A DNA stretch of 48,954 nt from Flavobacterium branchiarum (lineage in GTDB: Bacteria; Bacteroidota; Bacteroidia; Flavobacteriales; Flavobacteriaceae). The translations under genes and the position numbers were made by a program. Location: NCBI RefSeq assembly GCF_030409845.1, contig NZ_JAUFQQ010000004.1, positions 1-48,954 of the forward strand, given 5' to 3'. Position 1 is the first letter of the stretch, and each line of letters begins with the position of its first letter. This document shows positions 30,383 through 42,300 of this stretch, one piece after another. The notes below the pieces were generated by a model. That model saw only the letters and a list, made by a program, of their open reading frames with translations, had not been told where the DNA came from and made no database searches.

Positions 30383-32317
30383 TTATTTCTCTGTTATAAT
30401 AAAATCGGAACGCCTGTTGGCAAAATGCTCTTCTTCAGTACATTTAACTCCATTGCTACATTTATTTACCAATCTTGTTTCTCCATAACCAATTGCACTA
30501 ACAATTCTTGAGACATCGATTCCTTTTGAAAGGATATAATCTTCTGTTGCCTTGGCTCGTTCATCTGAGAGTTTCAAGTTGTATGCATCTTTACCTCTTG
30601 AATCCGTATGTGACTCAATTTTAATTTTAATCTTAGGGAATTTTTGCATCACAAACACAACTTTATCTAGTTCTGTAGCTGCTTGCGGATTAATATCAAA
30701 CTTGTTGTATTCAAAGAAGATAGGATTAATATCTACTTTTTCTATTCCCTCTTTTTTAACTACTAAATCGTCATAATTATTTAGATAGAAATTAACCTCT
30801 TTTATAGTGGCATTATTTTCTTTTGTTGTTTCTACATATTTTTCATCTCCACTGTAATTTGGCTTATTAGCTGTTATTTTGACCCTCTTGCTACATGGTA
30901 CTTCTAATGTATAATTTCCATCAACATCCGTTTTAGTTTCGGTTATAACTGTATCATAAACATCATACACTAAAATAAATGTATCACTTATCCCCGTTTT
31001 AGTTTTTAGATTTATTGCTTTTCCTGAAATAAGTTGATTACAAATTGGCTTTCCTTTGGTAAAATAATAAATATCATCATCTCCTTTACCTTGTGCACGA
31101 TTTGATGATATGTAACCATAATTATCTTTTGAATCGATTATAAATGAAAAATCATCCTTATTACTGTTTATTGGGGCTCCTAAATTTCTAGGAACGGAGA
31201 AATTCAATCCATCCAAGAGTTTACTTTCATATATATCTAAATCACCTAACCCATAGTGTCCATCTGAAGAAAAATAAAGTATTCCATTTCTATAAAAAGG
31301 AAAAACATCATTTCCAATTGTATTAATTGTTGGTCCTAAATTTTGTGGCGAACTCATGGTGCCATCAACAGCAATTCGTACTACATACAAATCGGTCTCT
31401 CCATATCCACCTGGCATATCTGATGCAAAAAACAACAATCTACCATCATCACTTAGATTTGGGTGCCCTACTGAATATTTATCACTATCAAAGAATACCT
31501 TTTCACTTTTAACTAATTTATTATCTTCTACAGTTCCTTTTATAATTTGAAAATTGTTTATTCTAGATTCATCAACAACTAATTTATTATTCTTGAGAAT
31601 GTTTGTTGTATAATACATTGTTTTCCAATCGGGACTAAATGTTACTGTAGCCTCATGATATTTAGTCATTACATTAGGAATGAAAATTGTTTCGTTAAAC
31701 AAATTACCATCAACAGCACTCCTTTCTGCAACAAATAAGCTCAAGAAGGGTTGTTTATTCCAATTATATAACTTTTTATCAAAATTAGTTGTGTCTCTAG
31801 CTGATGTAAATACCACCTTATCTTTATAAAAAGCAGTTCCAAAATCAGACTTATTGGTATTAATAGCAATATTTTGCACAGTATAAAGGGATTTGTTTTT
31901 GGACAAACTGTCTAATAATTTCTTTTGATAAACATATTTATCAATTTCCTTTTGGTCTCCTTTTTTGTTTAAATATTCTTTGGTTATTTTATCAGCGTTA
32001 TCATAATCCATAACTCCTTTCATTGACTGAATATACCTTAGATAATAGATATCTGGTAAATTATCTCCTTGTAATTCATATACTTTTTGATACCACTTTA
32101 AAGCATTCCGATTATCTGAAGTAAAATAATAGGAATCAGCGGCATTTTTTAAAGTTTGAACTGATGGTTTTTTGATATTTTCCAAACACTCTTCGTATGC
32201 TTTTGCAGCATCTACATAAGAATAATTTCTAAATAAGGCATCGGCCTTTTTTAAATTTGTTTGTGCTAAAACAGATACAAAGCTGAATAGCAAGCTAAGT
32301 ATATAATATTTTTTCAT
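30383..32317 (-). CDS. OmpA-family outer membrane protein with TPR and WD40-like repeats
   Basis: 644 residues, one frame. Signal peptide (MKKYYILSLLFSFVSVLAQ), then TPR-like helices (ALFRNYSYVDAAKAYEECL, ALKWYQKVYELQG). A PD40/WD40-like propeller covers about 150-415, with SSDGHYGLGDLDIYES and SSNRAQGKGDDDIYYF. A carboxypeptidase-regulatory-like beta domain follows (about 430-515), then a C-terminal OmpA peptidoglycan-binding domain with HTDSRG and NRRSDF. This architecture regularly accompanies PorP/SprF and large gliding-type adhesins in Bacteroidota, where it likely anchors the cargo complex to the wall. It is last in the operon, 11 bases after porP/sprF. Confidence 0.93.
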   Translation of the reverse strand: MKKYYILSLLFSFVSVLAQTNLKKADALFRNYSYVDAAKAYEECLENIKKPSVQTLKNAADSYYFTSDNRNALKWYQKVYELQGDNLPDIYYLRYIQSMKGVMDYDNADKITKEYLNKKGDQKEIDKYVYQKKLLDSLSKNKSLYTVQNIAINTNKSDFGTAFYKDKVVFTSARDTTNFDKKLYNWNKQPFLSLFVAERSAVDGNLFNETIFIPNVMTKYHEATVTFSPDWKTMYYTTNILKNNKLVVDESRINNFQIIKGTVEDNKLVKSEKVFFDSDKYSVGHPNLSDDGRLLFFASDMPGGYGETDLYVVRIAVDGTMSSPQNLGPTINTIGNDVFPFYRNGILYFSSDGHYGLGDLDIYESKLLDGLNFSVPRNLGAPINSNKDDFSFIIDSKDNYGYISSNRAQGKGDDDIYYFTKGKPICNQLISGKAINLKTKTGISDTFILVYDVYDTVITETKTDVDGNYTLEVPCSKRVKITANKPNYSGDEKYVETTKENNATIKEVNFYLNNYDDLVVKKEGIEKVDINPIFFEYNKFDINPQAATELDKVVFVMQKFPKIKIKIESHTDSRGKDAYNLKLSDERAKATEDYILSKGIDVSRIVSAIGYGETRLVNKCSNGVKCTEEEHFANRRSDFIITEK

Positions 32318-32328
32318 AAGTGAGATTT

Positions 32329-33261
32329 TTAAAAGAATCTTGGAGATTTAATTTTTCTTGGGTCTTTATGAAATTGATAACGCAATATGAATTCATGTGA
32401 ACCATCATTGTATTTATTCAATTTGGTTACTGTATAATCATACGAATACCCAATATAAAGGCTTGTTGATATTTGGAATCCAGCTAACGCACTAACTGAA
32501 TCATCAAAACGATAAGAAGCTCCTAATACCACTTTTTCTTGAAGCATAAAATTGGCTGAAAGATCTACCGAAATTGGCATTCCACTGACTACTTTAGCTA
32601 ATACAGCAGGTTTGAACTTCAAACTTCTATTCAAGTCAAATACGTAACCTCCCATAAAAAAATAATGCATCTGGTCATAATTAACGGCTTCTTGTATGTC
32701 ATTGTAATAATCACTTCTTATGAAACTAGGAACCGATGCTCCTACATACCATCTGTCTGTGTAATAATATACCCCTGCTCCTATAGATGGTTTTACAACA
32801 TTATTAATATTGCTATTTAATAAAGCATCATTAGCATCATAGTATCGCCCTTTAGTCCAATCTATATTCAGCATTCGCATTCCTGCTCTTAATCCAAATG
32901 CTAACCTTTTTTCATAGCCTAAAGCCAATGAATAAGAAAAATTACCATCTAAATATAACTCGTTTGATGGCCCTAGCTTATCATTTACTACACTAAAGCC
33001 TAATCCTATTTTTTCATTTCTCAAGGGCGATTGTACAGATAGGGATTGTGTTTGTGGTGCACCATCTATTCCTACCCATTGCGATCGATGCAACAATACC
33101 GCTTCTAGATTACCTGTAGAACCAGCATAAGCAGGATTGATTACCATTGTGTTATACATATACTGCGTATATTGCGGATCTTGCTGTGCATTTGCTAGGA
33201 AGGAAGCAAAACCGCAAAATATCAAAAGATAGGTCTCTATAAATTTTACACTTAGTTTCAT
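32329..33261 (-). CDS. PorP/SprF-family type IX secretion membrane protein
   Basis: 310 residues. Signal peptide ending in ASFLANAQQ, then the family start DPQYTQYMYNTMVINPAYAGS and RSQWVGIDGAPQTQSLS. The rest is alternating beta-strands of an outer-membrane barrel (GVYYYTDRWYVGASVPSF, FLLDSSYRF-like strands), ending LRYQFHKDPRKIKSPRFF. SprF-type proteins help the export or surface attachment of one partner adhesin, usually encoded next door (established for SprB/SprF). Here the partner is the giant gene 54 bases upstream. Confidence 0.95.
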   Translation of the reverse strand: MKLSVKFIETYLLIFCGFASFLANAQQDPQYTQYMYNTMVINPAYAGSTGNLEAVLLHRSQWVGIDGAPQTQSLSVQSPLRNEKIGLGFSVVNDKLGPSNELYLDGNFSYSLALGYEKRLAFGLRAGMRMLNIDWTKGRYYDANDALLNSNINNVVKPSIGAGVYYYTDRWYVGASVPSFIRSDYYNDIQEAVNYDQMHYFFMGGYVFDLNRSLKFKPAVLAKVVSGMPISVDLSANFMLQEKVVLGASYRFDDSVSALAGFQISTSLYIGYSYDYTVTKLNKYNDGSHEFILRYQFHKDPRKIKSPRFF

Positions 33262-33315
33262 ATTATAACTATTTAGTCAGTTAATTTAATTTGATGCTTT
33301 AATGGTTCCTGAAGG

Positions 33316-36300
33316 TTATCTAATAATAGCTAACCAACCTGTTTTAGCTGCTCCATCTGCACCAGTATCTAGAACATAATAATATGTGCCCGCTGGTAAT
33401 CTATCTCCTTTATTTATAGCTCCCGAAACATTTGTTGTTCCATCCCAATCATTGTTATAACGATTTTGTTTATAAACTAATGCTCCATATCTATTGTAAA
33501 CGCTTAAATTATTATTTGGATAATTTTCGATACCTTCGATTTTGAAAAAATCATTTGCACCATCATTATTAGGAGTAAATTCATTATAAACTACCAAAAT
33601 CATAGGACTCACAGATGCTTCAGCAAAATTATTTGAAGTATCTGAATCTATTGGATTTGAGATAATAACTGATGCTACATTTAAATAATTGCCTGTTGGT
33701 AATACCTGTGCTACTATAGTTAATGTTTCGCTTGTATTGGCGTTTAGCATTAGAATATTCCATTCTCCAGTAGTGCTATTATATATTCCATTACTAGTCT
33801 GTGCACTAACAAAATCATATCCTGTTGGTAAAAGTTCACGAACTAATACATCTATAAAATTCCCTGCTCCAATGTTATTAACTGTTATAGTAAAAATCAC
33901 ATTTTCATTAACTTTAGGATTAGGATTGTCTACAGTATTTGTCATTGTTATATCCGAACAAGTCTGAACGGCTAAAGCAAGTAATTTACTTTGCGTTTCA
34001 TTACATAAATTCGAATAGGAAACATTTACACTTGCTGGCCCTATTTCTGGCCATAAAACTGTTACAAAATTATCAGTAGTGGCTCCACCTGCTGTAACTG
34101 TTCCGTCACCAGTGATAGTCCAATTATAATTAGACATTCCATTTAAAGTTGTATATGTAACAACATCAAAAACACATGCATTAGCCTTACTTGCAGTTAT
34201 TGTTGCTGGCTCACTTCCTCTAAAACTAACAGGAATAGCCAATCTAGATTTACTTTCGCAACCTGTTATTAGATTATTCAAAGATCCATAATATGTTCCA
34301 GCAACAAGTAATGTACTTGGCGCTAATGCCACACCACCTGTTTGGGTTGTGTACCAAACGACACCAGCTTCATTTACTAACAAATCTGATATTTTTGGTA
34401 AAGCAGTTAAACAAAAATCTTGTATAGCTCTTGTCGTAGTTGGTAAAACCCCATCATTAACAGTTACTTTTACTAATAATCGAACACCTCTTTCACAATC
34501 TGTCATTGGATCTTTAATAGCTGCATAATAATTACCACTAGTTAATGCTGTTCCAGATGAAATTAAGTTTCCACCACTTAAAGCATCATACCAAATTATA
34601 TTAGCAACATTAGAAGGACTTACATTTATACTTGCAACAGTTGGTGTAGTAACTAAACAGAATTTTTGATCCTTATCGTTTATAATTAGTGTTGCTGGAT
34701 CGGTAACGGTTACTGTTACTAATAATCGTTCTGAACTCTCACAGCCAGTTACTCCATCACGGATAGCTCCATAATACGAACCACTTGCCAAGGCGGTTGT
34801 TGGCGCTAAAGCGGTTCCTCCTGTCTCCGATGCAAACCAAACAACATCTGATTCATTTACCTGAAGACTAGCAACCGTTGGCGCATTTGCCAAACAAAAG
34901 TCTTGTGTTGTATCGGTTGTCGTTGGAGTCGCTGGATTAGTTACTCTTACCGTTACTAATAATCTAACGGAACTTGTACAATCTGTCAGTGGATCTAAGA
35001 TTGCTCCATAATACAATCCTCCATCTGTTAATGCTGTTGTTGGCGCTAAAGCGGTTCCTCCTGTCTCTGATGCAAACCAAACAACATCTGATTCATTTAC
35101 CTGAAGACTAGCAACTGTTGGCGCATTTGCCAAACAGAAGTCTTGTGTTGTATCAGTTGTCGTTGGAGTTAATGGATCTGTTACGTCTACCGTTACTAAT
35201 AATCGCTCTGAACTCTCACAGCCAGTTACTCCATCAAGGATAGCACCATAATATGGTCCGCTATTTAAACCTGTTGTTGGCGCTAAAGCTACGCCACCTG
35301 TTAAGGTTGTGTACCAAACTACGCCTGTCTCATTTACCTGAATATCAGAAACTTTTGGTGCATTTACCAAACAGAAGTCTTGTGTTGTATCAGTTGTCGT
35401 TGGAGTTAATGGATCTGTTACGTCTACCGTTACTAATAATCGCTCTGAACTCTCACAGCCAGTTACTCCATCAAGGATAGCACCATAATATGGTCCGCTA
35501 TTTAAACCTGTTGTTGGCGCTAAAACTACGCCACCTGTTAAGGTTGTGTACCAAACTACACCTGATTCATTTACCTGAATATCAGAAACTTTTGGTGCAT
35601 TTACCAAACAGAAGTCTTGTGTTGTATCAGTTGTCGTTGGAATTAATAGATCTGTTACGTCTACCGTTACTAATAATCGCTCTGAACTCTCACAGCCAGT
35701 TACTCCATCAAGGATAGCACCATAATAGGGTCCGCTATTTAAACCTGTTGTTGGCGCTAAAGCTACGCCACCTGTTAAGGTTGTGTACCAAACTACGCCT
35801 GTCTCATTTACCTGAATATCAGAAACTTTTGGTGCATTTACCAAACAGAAGTCTTGTGTTGTATCAGTTGTCGTTGGAATTAATAGATCTCTTACGTCTA
35901 CCGTTACTAATAATCGCTCTGAACTCTCACAGCCAGTTACTCCATCAAGGATAGCACCATAATAGGGTCCGCTATTTAAACCTGTTGTTGGCGCTAAAAC
36001 TACGCCACCTGTTAAGGTTGTGTACCAAACTACGCCTGATTCATTTACCTGAATATCAGAAACTTTTGGTGCATTTACCAAACAGAAGTCTTGTGTTGTA
36101 TCAGTTGTCGTTGGAGTTAATGGATCTGTTACGTCTACCGTTACTAATAATCGCTCTGAACTCTCACAGCCAGTTACTCCATCAAGGATAGCACCATAAT
36201 ATGGTCCGCTATTTAAACCTGTTGTTGGCGCTAAAACTACGCCACCTGTTAAGGTTGTGTACCAAACTACGCCTGATTCATTTACCTGAATATCAGAAAC

Positions 36301-39300
36301 TTTTGGTGCATTTACCAAACAGAAGTCTTGTGTTGTATCAGTTGTCGTTGGAATTAATAGATCTGTTACGTCTACCGTTACTAATAATCGCTCTGAACTC
36401 TCACAGCCAGTTACTCCATCAAGGATAGCACCATAATAGGGTCCGCTATTTAAACCTGTTGTTGGCGCTAAAACTACGCCACCTGTTAAGGTTGTGTACC
36501 AAACTACGCCTGATTCATTTACCTGAATATCAGAAACTTTTGGTGCATTTACCAAACAGAAGTCTTGTGTTGTATCAGTTGTCGTTGGAGTTAATGGATC
36601 TGTTACGTCTACCGTTACTAATAATCGCTCTGAACTCTCACAGCCAGTTACTCCATCAAGGATAGCACCATAATAGGGTCCGCTATTTAAACCTGTTGTT
36701 GGCGCTAAAACTACGCCACCTGTTAAGGTTGTGTACCAAACTACGCCTGATTCATTTACCTGAATATCAGAAACTTTTGGTGCATTTACCAAACAGAAGT
36801 CTTGTGTTGTATCAGTTGTCGTTGGAGTTAATGGATCTGTTACGTCTACCGTTACTAATAATCGCTCTGAACTCTCACAGCCAGTTACTCCATCAAGGAT
36901 AGCACCATAATAGGGTCCGCTATTTAAACCTGTTGTTGGCGCTAAAGCTACGCCACCTGTTAAGGTTGTGTACCAAACTACGCCTGATTCATTTACCTGA
37001 ATATCAGAAACTTTTGGTGCATTTACCAAACAGAAGTCTTGTGTTGTATCAGTTGTCGTTGGAGTTAATGGATCTGTTACGTCTACCGTTACTAATAATC
37101 GCTCTGAACTCTCACAGCCAGTTACTCCATCAAGGATAACACCATAATAGGGTCCGCTATTTAAACCTGTTGTTGGCGCTAAAGCTACGCCACCTGTTAA
37201 GGTTGTGTACCAAACTACGCCTGATTCATTTACCTGAATATCAGAAACTTTTGGTGCATTTACCAAACAGAAGTCTTGTGTTGTATCAGTTGTCGTTGGA
37301 ATTAATGGATCTGTTACGTCTACCGTTACTAATAATCGCTCTGAACTCTCACAGCCAGTTACTCCATCAAGGATAGCACCATAATATGGTCCGCTATTTA
37401 AACCTGTTGTTGGCGCTAAAGCTACGCCACCTGTTAAGGTTGTGTACCAAACTACGCCTGATTCATTTACCTGAATATCAGAAACTTTTGGTGCATTTAC
37501 CAAACAGAAGTCTTGTGTTGTATCGGTTGTCGTTGGAGTTAATGGATCTGTTACGTCTACCGTTACTAATAATCGCTCTGAACTCTCACAGCCAGTTACT
37601 CCATCAAGGATAGCACCATAATAGGGTCCGCTATTTAAACCTGTTGTTGGCGCTAAAACTACGCCACCTGTTAAGGTTGTGTACCAAACTACGCCTGATT
37701 CATTTACCTGAATATCAGAAACTTTTGGTGCATTTACCAAACAGAAGTCTTGTGTTGTATCAGTTGTCGTTGGAATTAATGGATCTGTTACGTCTACCGT
37801 TACTAATAATCGCTCTGAACTCTCACAGCCAGTTACTCCATCAAGGATAGCACCATAATATGGTCCGCTATTTAAACCTGTTGTTGGCGCTAAAGCTACG
37901 CCACCTGTTAAGGTTGTGTACCAAACTACGCCTGATTCATTTACCTGAATATCAGAAACTTTTGGTGCATTTACCAAACAGAAGTCTTGTGTTGTATCAG
38001 TTGTCGTTGGAGTTAATGGATCTGTTACGTCTACCGTTACTAATAATCGCTCTGAACTCTCACAGCCAGTTACTCCATCAAGGATAGCACCATAATAGGG
38101 TCCGCTATTTAAACCTGTTGTTGGCGCTAAAGCTACGCCACCTGTTAAGGTTGTGTACCAAACTACGCCTGTCTCATTTACCTGAATATCAGAAACTTTT
38201 GGTGCATTTACCAAACAGAAGTCTTGTGTTGTATCAGTTGTCGTTGGAATTAATAGATCTCTTACGTCTACCGTTACTAATAATCGCTCTGAACTCTCAC
38301 AGCCAGTTACTCCATCAAGGATAGCACCATAATAGGGTCCGCTATTTAAACCTGTTGTTGGCGCTAAAACTACGCCACCTGTTAAGGTTGTGTACCAAAC
38401 TACGCCTGATTCATTTACCTGAATATCAGAAACTTTTGGTGCATTTACCAAACAGAAGTCTTGTGTTGTATCAGTTGTCGTTGGAGTTAATGGATCTGTT
38501 ACGTCTACCGTTACTAATAATCGCTCTGAACTCTCACAGCCAGTTACTCCATCAAGGATAGCACCATAATAGGGTCCGCTATTTAAACCTGTTGTTGGCG
38601 CTAAAACTACGCCACCTGTTAAGGTTGTGTACCAAACTACGCCTGATTCATTTACCTGAATATCAGAAACTTTTGGTGCATTTACCAAACAGAAGTCTTG
38701 TGTTGTATCAGTTGTCGTTGGAATTAATAGATCTGTTACGTCTACCGTTACTAATAATCGCTCTGAACTCTCACAGCCAGTTACTCCATCAAGGATAGCA
38801 CCATAATAGGGTCCGCTATTTAAACCTGTTGTTGGCGCTAAAACTACGCCACCTGTTAAGGTTGTGTACCAAACTACGCCTGATTCATTTACCTGAATAT
38901 CAGAAACTTTTGGTGCATTTACCAAACAGAAGTCTTGTGTTGTATCAGTTGTCGTTGGAGTTAATGGATCTGTTACGTCTACCGTTACTAATAATCGCTC
39001 TGAACTCTCACAGCCAGTTACTCCATCAAGGATAGCACCATAATAGGGTCCGCTATTTAAACCTGTTGTTGGCGCTAAAACTACGCCACCTGTTAAGGTT
39101 GTGTACCAAACTACGCCTGATTCATTTACCTGAATATCAGAAACTTTTGGTGCATTTACCAAACAGAAGTCTTGTGTTGTATCAGTTGTCGTTGGAGTTA
39201 ATGGATCTGTTACGTCTACCGTTACTAATAATCGCTCTGAACTCTCACAGCCAGTTACTCCATCAAGGATAGCACCATAATAGGGTCCGCTATTTAAACC

Positions 39301-42300
39301 TGTTGTTGGCGCTAAAGCTACGCCACCTGTTAAGGTTGTGTACCAAACTACGCCTGATTCATTTACCTGAATATCAGAAACTTTTGGTGCATTTACCAAA
39401 CAGAAGTCTTGTGTTGTATCGGTTGTCGTTGGAGTCGCTGGATCGGTTACTGTTACCGTTACAATTTTAAGTTCTCCATTTTTATTCTGACAAGTGTTAG
39501 GATTAGATGCTGCTACATAGTAAGAAATGGGACTCATCACTGTAGTTAAACCTGAAACCGTTAAAACTCCTGCTGAGCTAATTGTATAGGTTACCCCACC
39601 AATAATAGCCCCATCAGTAATAGGTTGTGTTTTATTAGCATCTAAATACCAAAAAAATACGGGATTTATTAATGTACTTGTAGGTATTAATATTGCATTT
39701 GTATTATGACAAATAGAAGCGTTCGAAACAGTAATATCTGCTGGAAGTGCTGTCGGTAAAATTGTAAATGTTACTTGTTTTCTATCTACAGGTAGCGTTT
39801 CACAAAATTCATCAGAAATAACTCCAACAAAATATGTATATGTTCCAGGAACTAATCCTGTAATAACTAATTCTGATGCAGACTGCCCTGCTATTAATTG
39901 ACTTGTTGTTCCATCAAAACTATACCAACGATATATTGGATTTGCAAGCACTGGACTAGTATCTAGAACTGCATTTAATGTTACTGTGCCAATTTCAGCA
40001 CAAATTGTTGTATTAGTTTCTCCATTTATTGTTACACTAGCTATTGCATTTGCAGGTGTAGTCGCTCTAACTTCTACAGTTATCTCTCCTCTTGTTAAAG
40101 CTGCACAGCCGTAACGAATTGGTTGAATGTAATATTTATAAATTCCAGGTGCTAATGTAGTAGGAAGTGTATATGTCTGACCGTTAACTAGAAAATTTCC
40201 TCCTATTGGTGAATCATACCAAGCATAATCGGCACAAGGTTTTTCGGGAACTTCTAAAGAAATATTTGATCCTGGACAAACTGTGATTTTATTGTTGATA
40301 TCTCCTCCAACGACTTTAGTATTTGTAACACGATCGATTGTATGAACTCTAAGCTGATCTAAGACACTTGCAACCCCTCCAAAAGTGATTGTAACTCTAT
40401 CATATGGTTGCGTTTGAGGCGCAACAATTGTCATTGCCATTGTACCCCCAGAAAGTAATCTTAAAGACAACAAACTACTTGTATTTTTAATTGGCCCACC
40501 CACAGCAATATTACCTGAATAAAGCTGCACTGTAAATCCTGTAAGTAGATTGAGGTTTAAAACTGTTCCTGGTTTTGAAATCGTGATTCTTAAACTATCA
40601 CCAACCATAGAAGGTGTTCTAAAAACTGCTTTAAGTTCAGCTGCAGCAAGTACTCCCGCTCCACTAAACATTGTAGCATAAGTTGAGATATCTCCATCAG
40701 CTATATTCCATGGATTCGAAACGCCAACAGTAGTTGTTAATGCTCCAATTCCTAAATCTTTTACTCCTGTAAAAACGTCTTGAATATCTCCTTGCTCACA
40801 AGCTATTTGTGTAACTTGTTTTTCATAGTAAGCATCGTAAACATTTATACTTTGTCCAACACTTAAAATAGATCCTAACTGAACTCGAATACCATCGTAA
40901 TCTTTAGGGCCAGAAACATCAGAAGGGACAAATGTGTATTCAAATGAATTCTGTCCTGATAATAAATTTAATAATGATCCTGATATAGATTTTAAAACTC
41001 CAATATCAATTGGATTATTAGCTCCATTACGTTTGGTTCCCACTACTGTAATACTTTGCCCTACTGCAACCAAACTATTTTCCAAGCCTAATTTCAGCGT
41101 TACTGGAGTTCCTTTTGTTATGTTGGTTGGCCATTGCAAATTTTGCCATGTTGTCCCTATCCCCAAAAGCCCAAAACCAGTAGTTATTGTAGAAAAAGTA
41201 CTTGGATTACCATCGGCAGCATTTGCTTCTTTTGTTACTCCTCCTGTAATAATTGATGACCAAGTCTGGCTAGTCGCATATTCTCTTTCTAGCAATGAGT
41301 CACAACTTGCAGGATCAATTACACTAATTGTTATTGTTTGACTTACAGTACAAGTCCCATTACTCGCAATTACTGTGTAGCTAAAAATCCCAACAGTATT
41401 AAGGATACCTGTATTATTTGATGGTATAAGATTTCCATTTTGATCATACCAAGCTACTGTCCATTGGATGTTGCTATTAATGCTACTGAATTGCCTTTAT
41501 TGACAACAATTGAGTTTGTAACTCCTGTTAAAGTTGGTAAAGGATTAATTGACACAACAACTTCTTTTTTATCAGATGGGCAAGCCACACCTGCTGTTTG
41601 AGCTTGGATCCAATAAGAACCACCTGTAGTAATATTTACAGCATCTTGTTCTGTGATAGGAGTTACTCCCTGAAAGAAAGCATAAGTTGTAGTTCCAGTT
41701 GTATCAAAATCTGTAATTGCATTTTTTAAATTTACACTAACGCAACCTGCCAAAGTTGGCGTAACATTTAAAGCTGATACTGCTGGATAATTTACAACAA
41801 CAGCTTTTAATGTCCCATTTATATTTTCACAAATACCACCATTAAGAACTGATATATAATAATTTATAAGATGCACTAGTAAGACCATCAATAGTAAGCA
41901 CATCTGTTACAGGATCTTTCAAAAAAGTTACTCCTAGTTGACCAGGAACTGAAGTTCCTGTGGTTATTTCAAGTGTTTTATTTTGATCTGTATAATATTT
42001 AAATCTTGCACCTGCCAAAGCTGATGTTGGTGCTAATACAGCTTGCCCTGTACAAGATGCTGTAAGTGGACTAATAATTGTAATATCAGTAGCAGTTGGG
42101 ATAGTCAATACAGTTGCTGTTACTGCTTGACGAGTGCTATTTACACAAGCACCACGAACAGATTCTAAATAATATGTTTTAGTTGCTGTTAATACACCTG
42201 TATTATAAGTGTCCGAATTAGTAACTAAAGCAACACCTCCGGTAGAAACATCATACCAATTAAAAGTAGTACCTACAATAGGAGTCGCTGCTAATATAGC

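Noticed and set aside
35253..39272. Series of plus-strand frames of 68-75 codons, all with nearly the same peptide
   Set aside because: They are the antisense shadow of the 237-bp adhesin repeats; the same codon pattern repeats in each unit. The minus-strand frame is the real gene.
35170..39435. Regularly spaced repeats suggestive of a CRISPR array
   Set aside because: The units are 237 bp, contiguous, without unique spacers, and lie in an open coding frame.
41450..41910. Programmed ribosomal frameshifting in the giant adhesin
   Set aside because: Two opposite shifts 400 bases apart would be needed, no clear slippery-site-plus-structure is seen, and one-base errors are common throughout the window.
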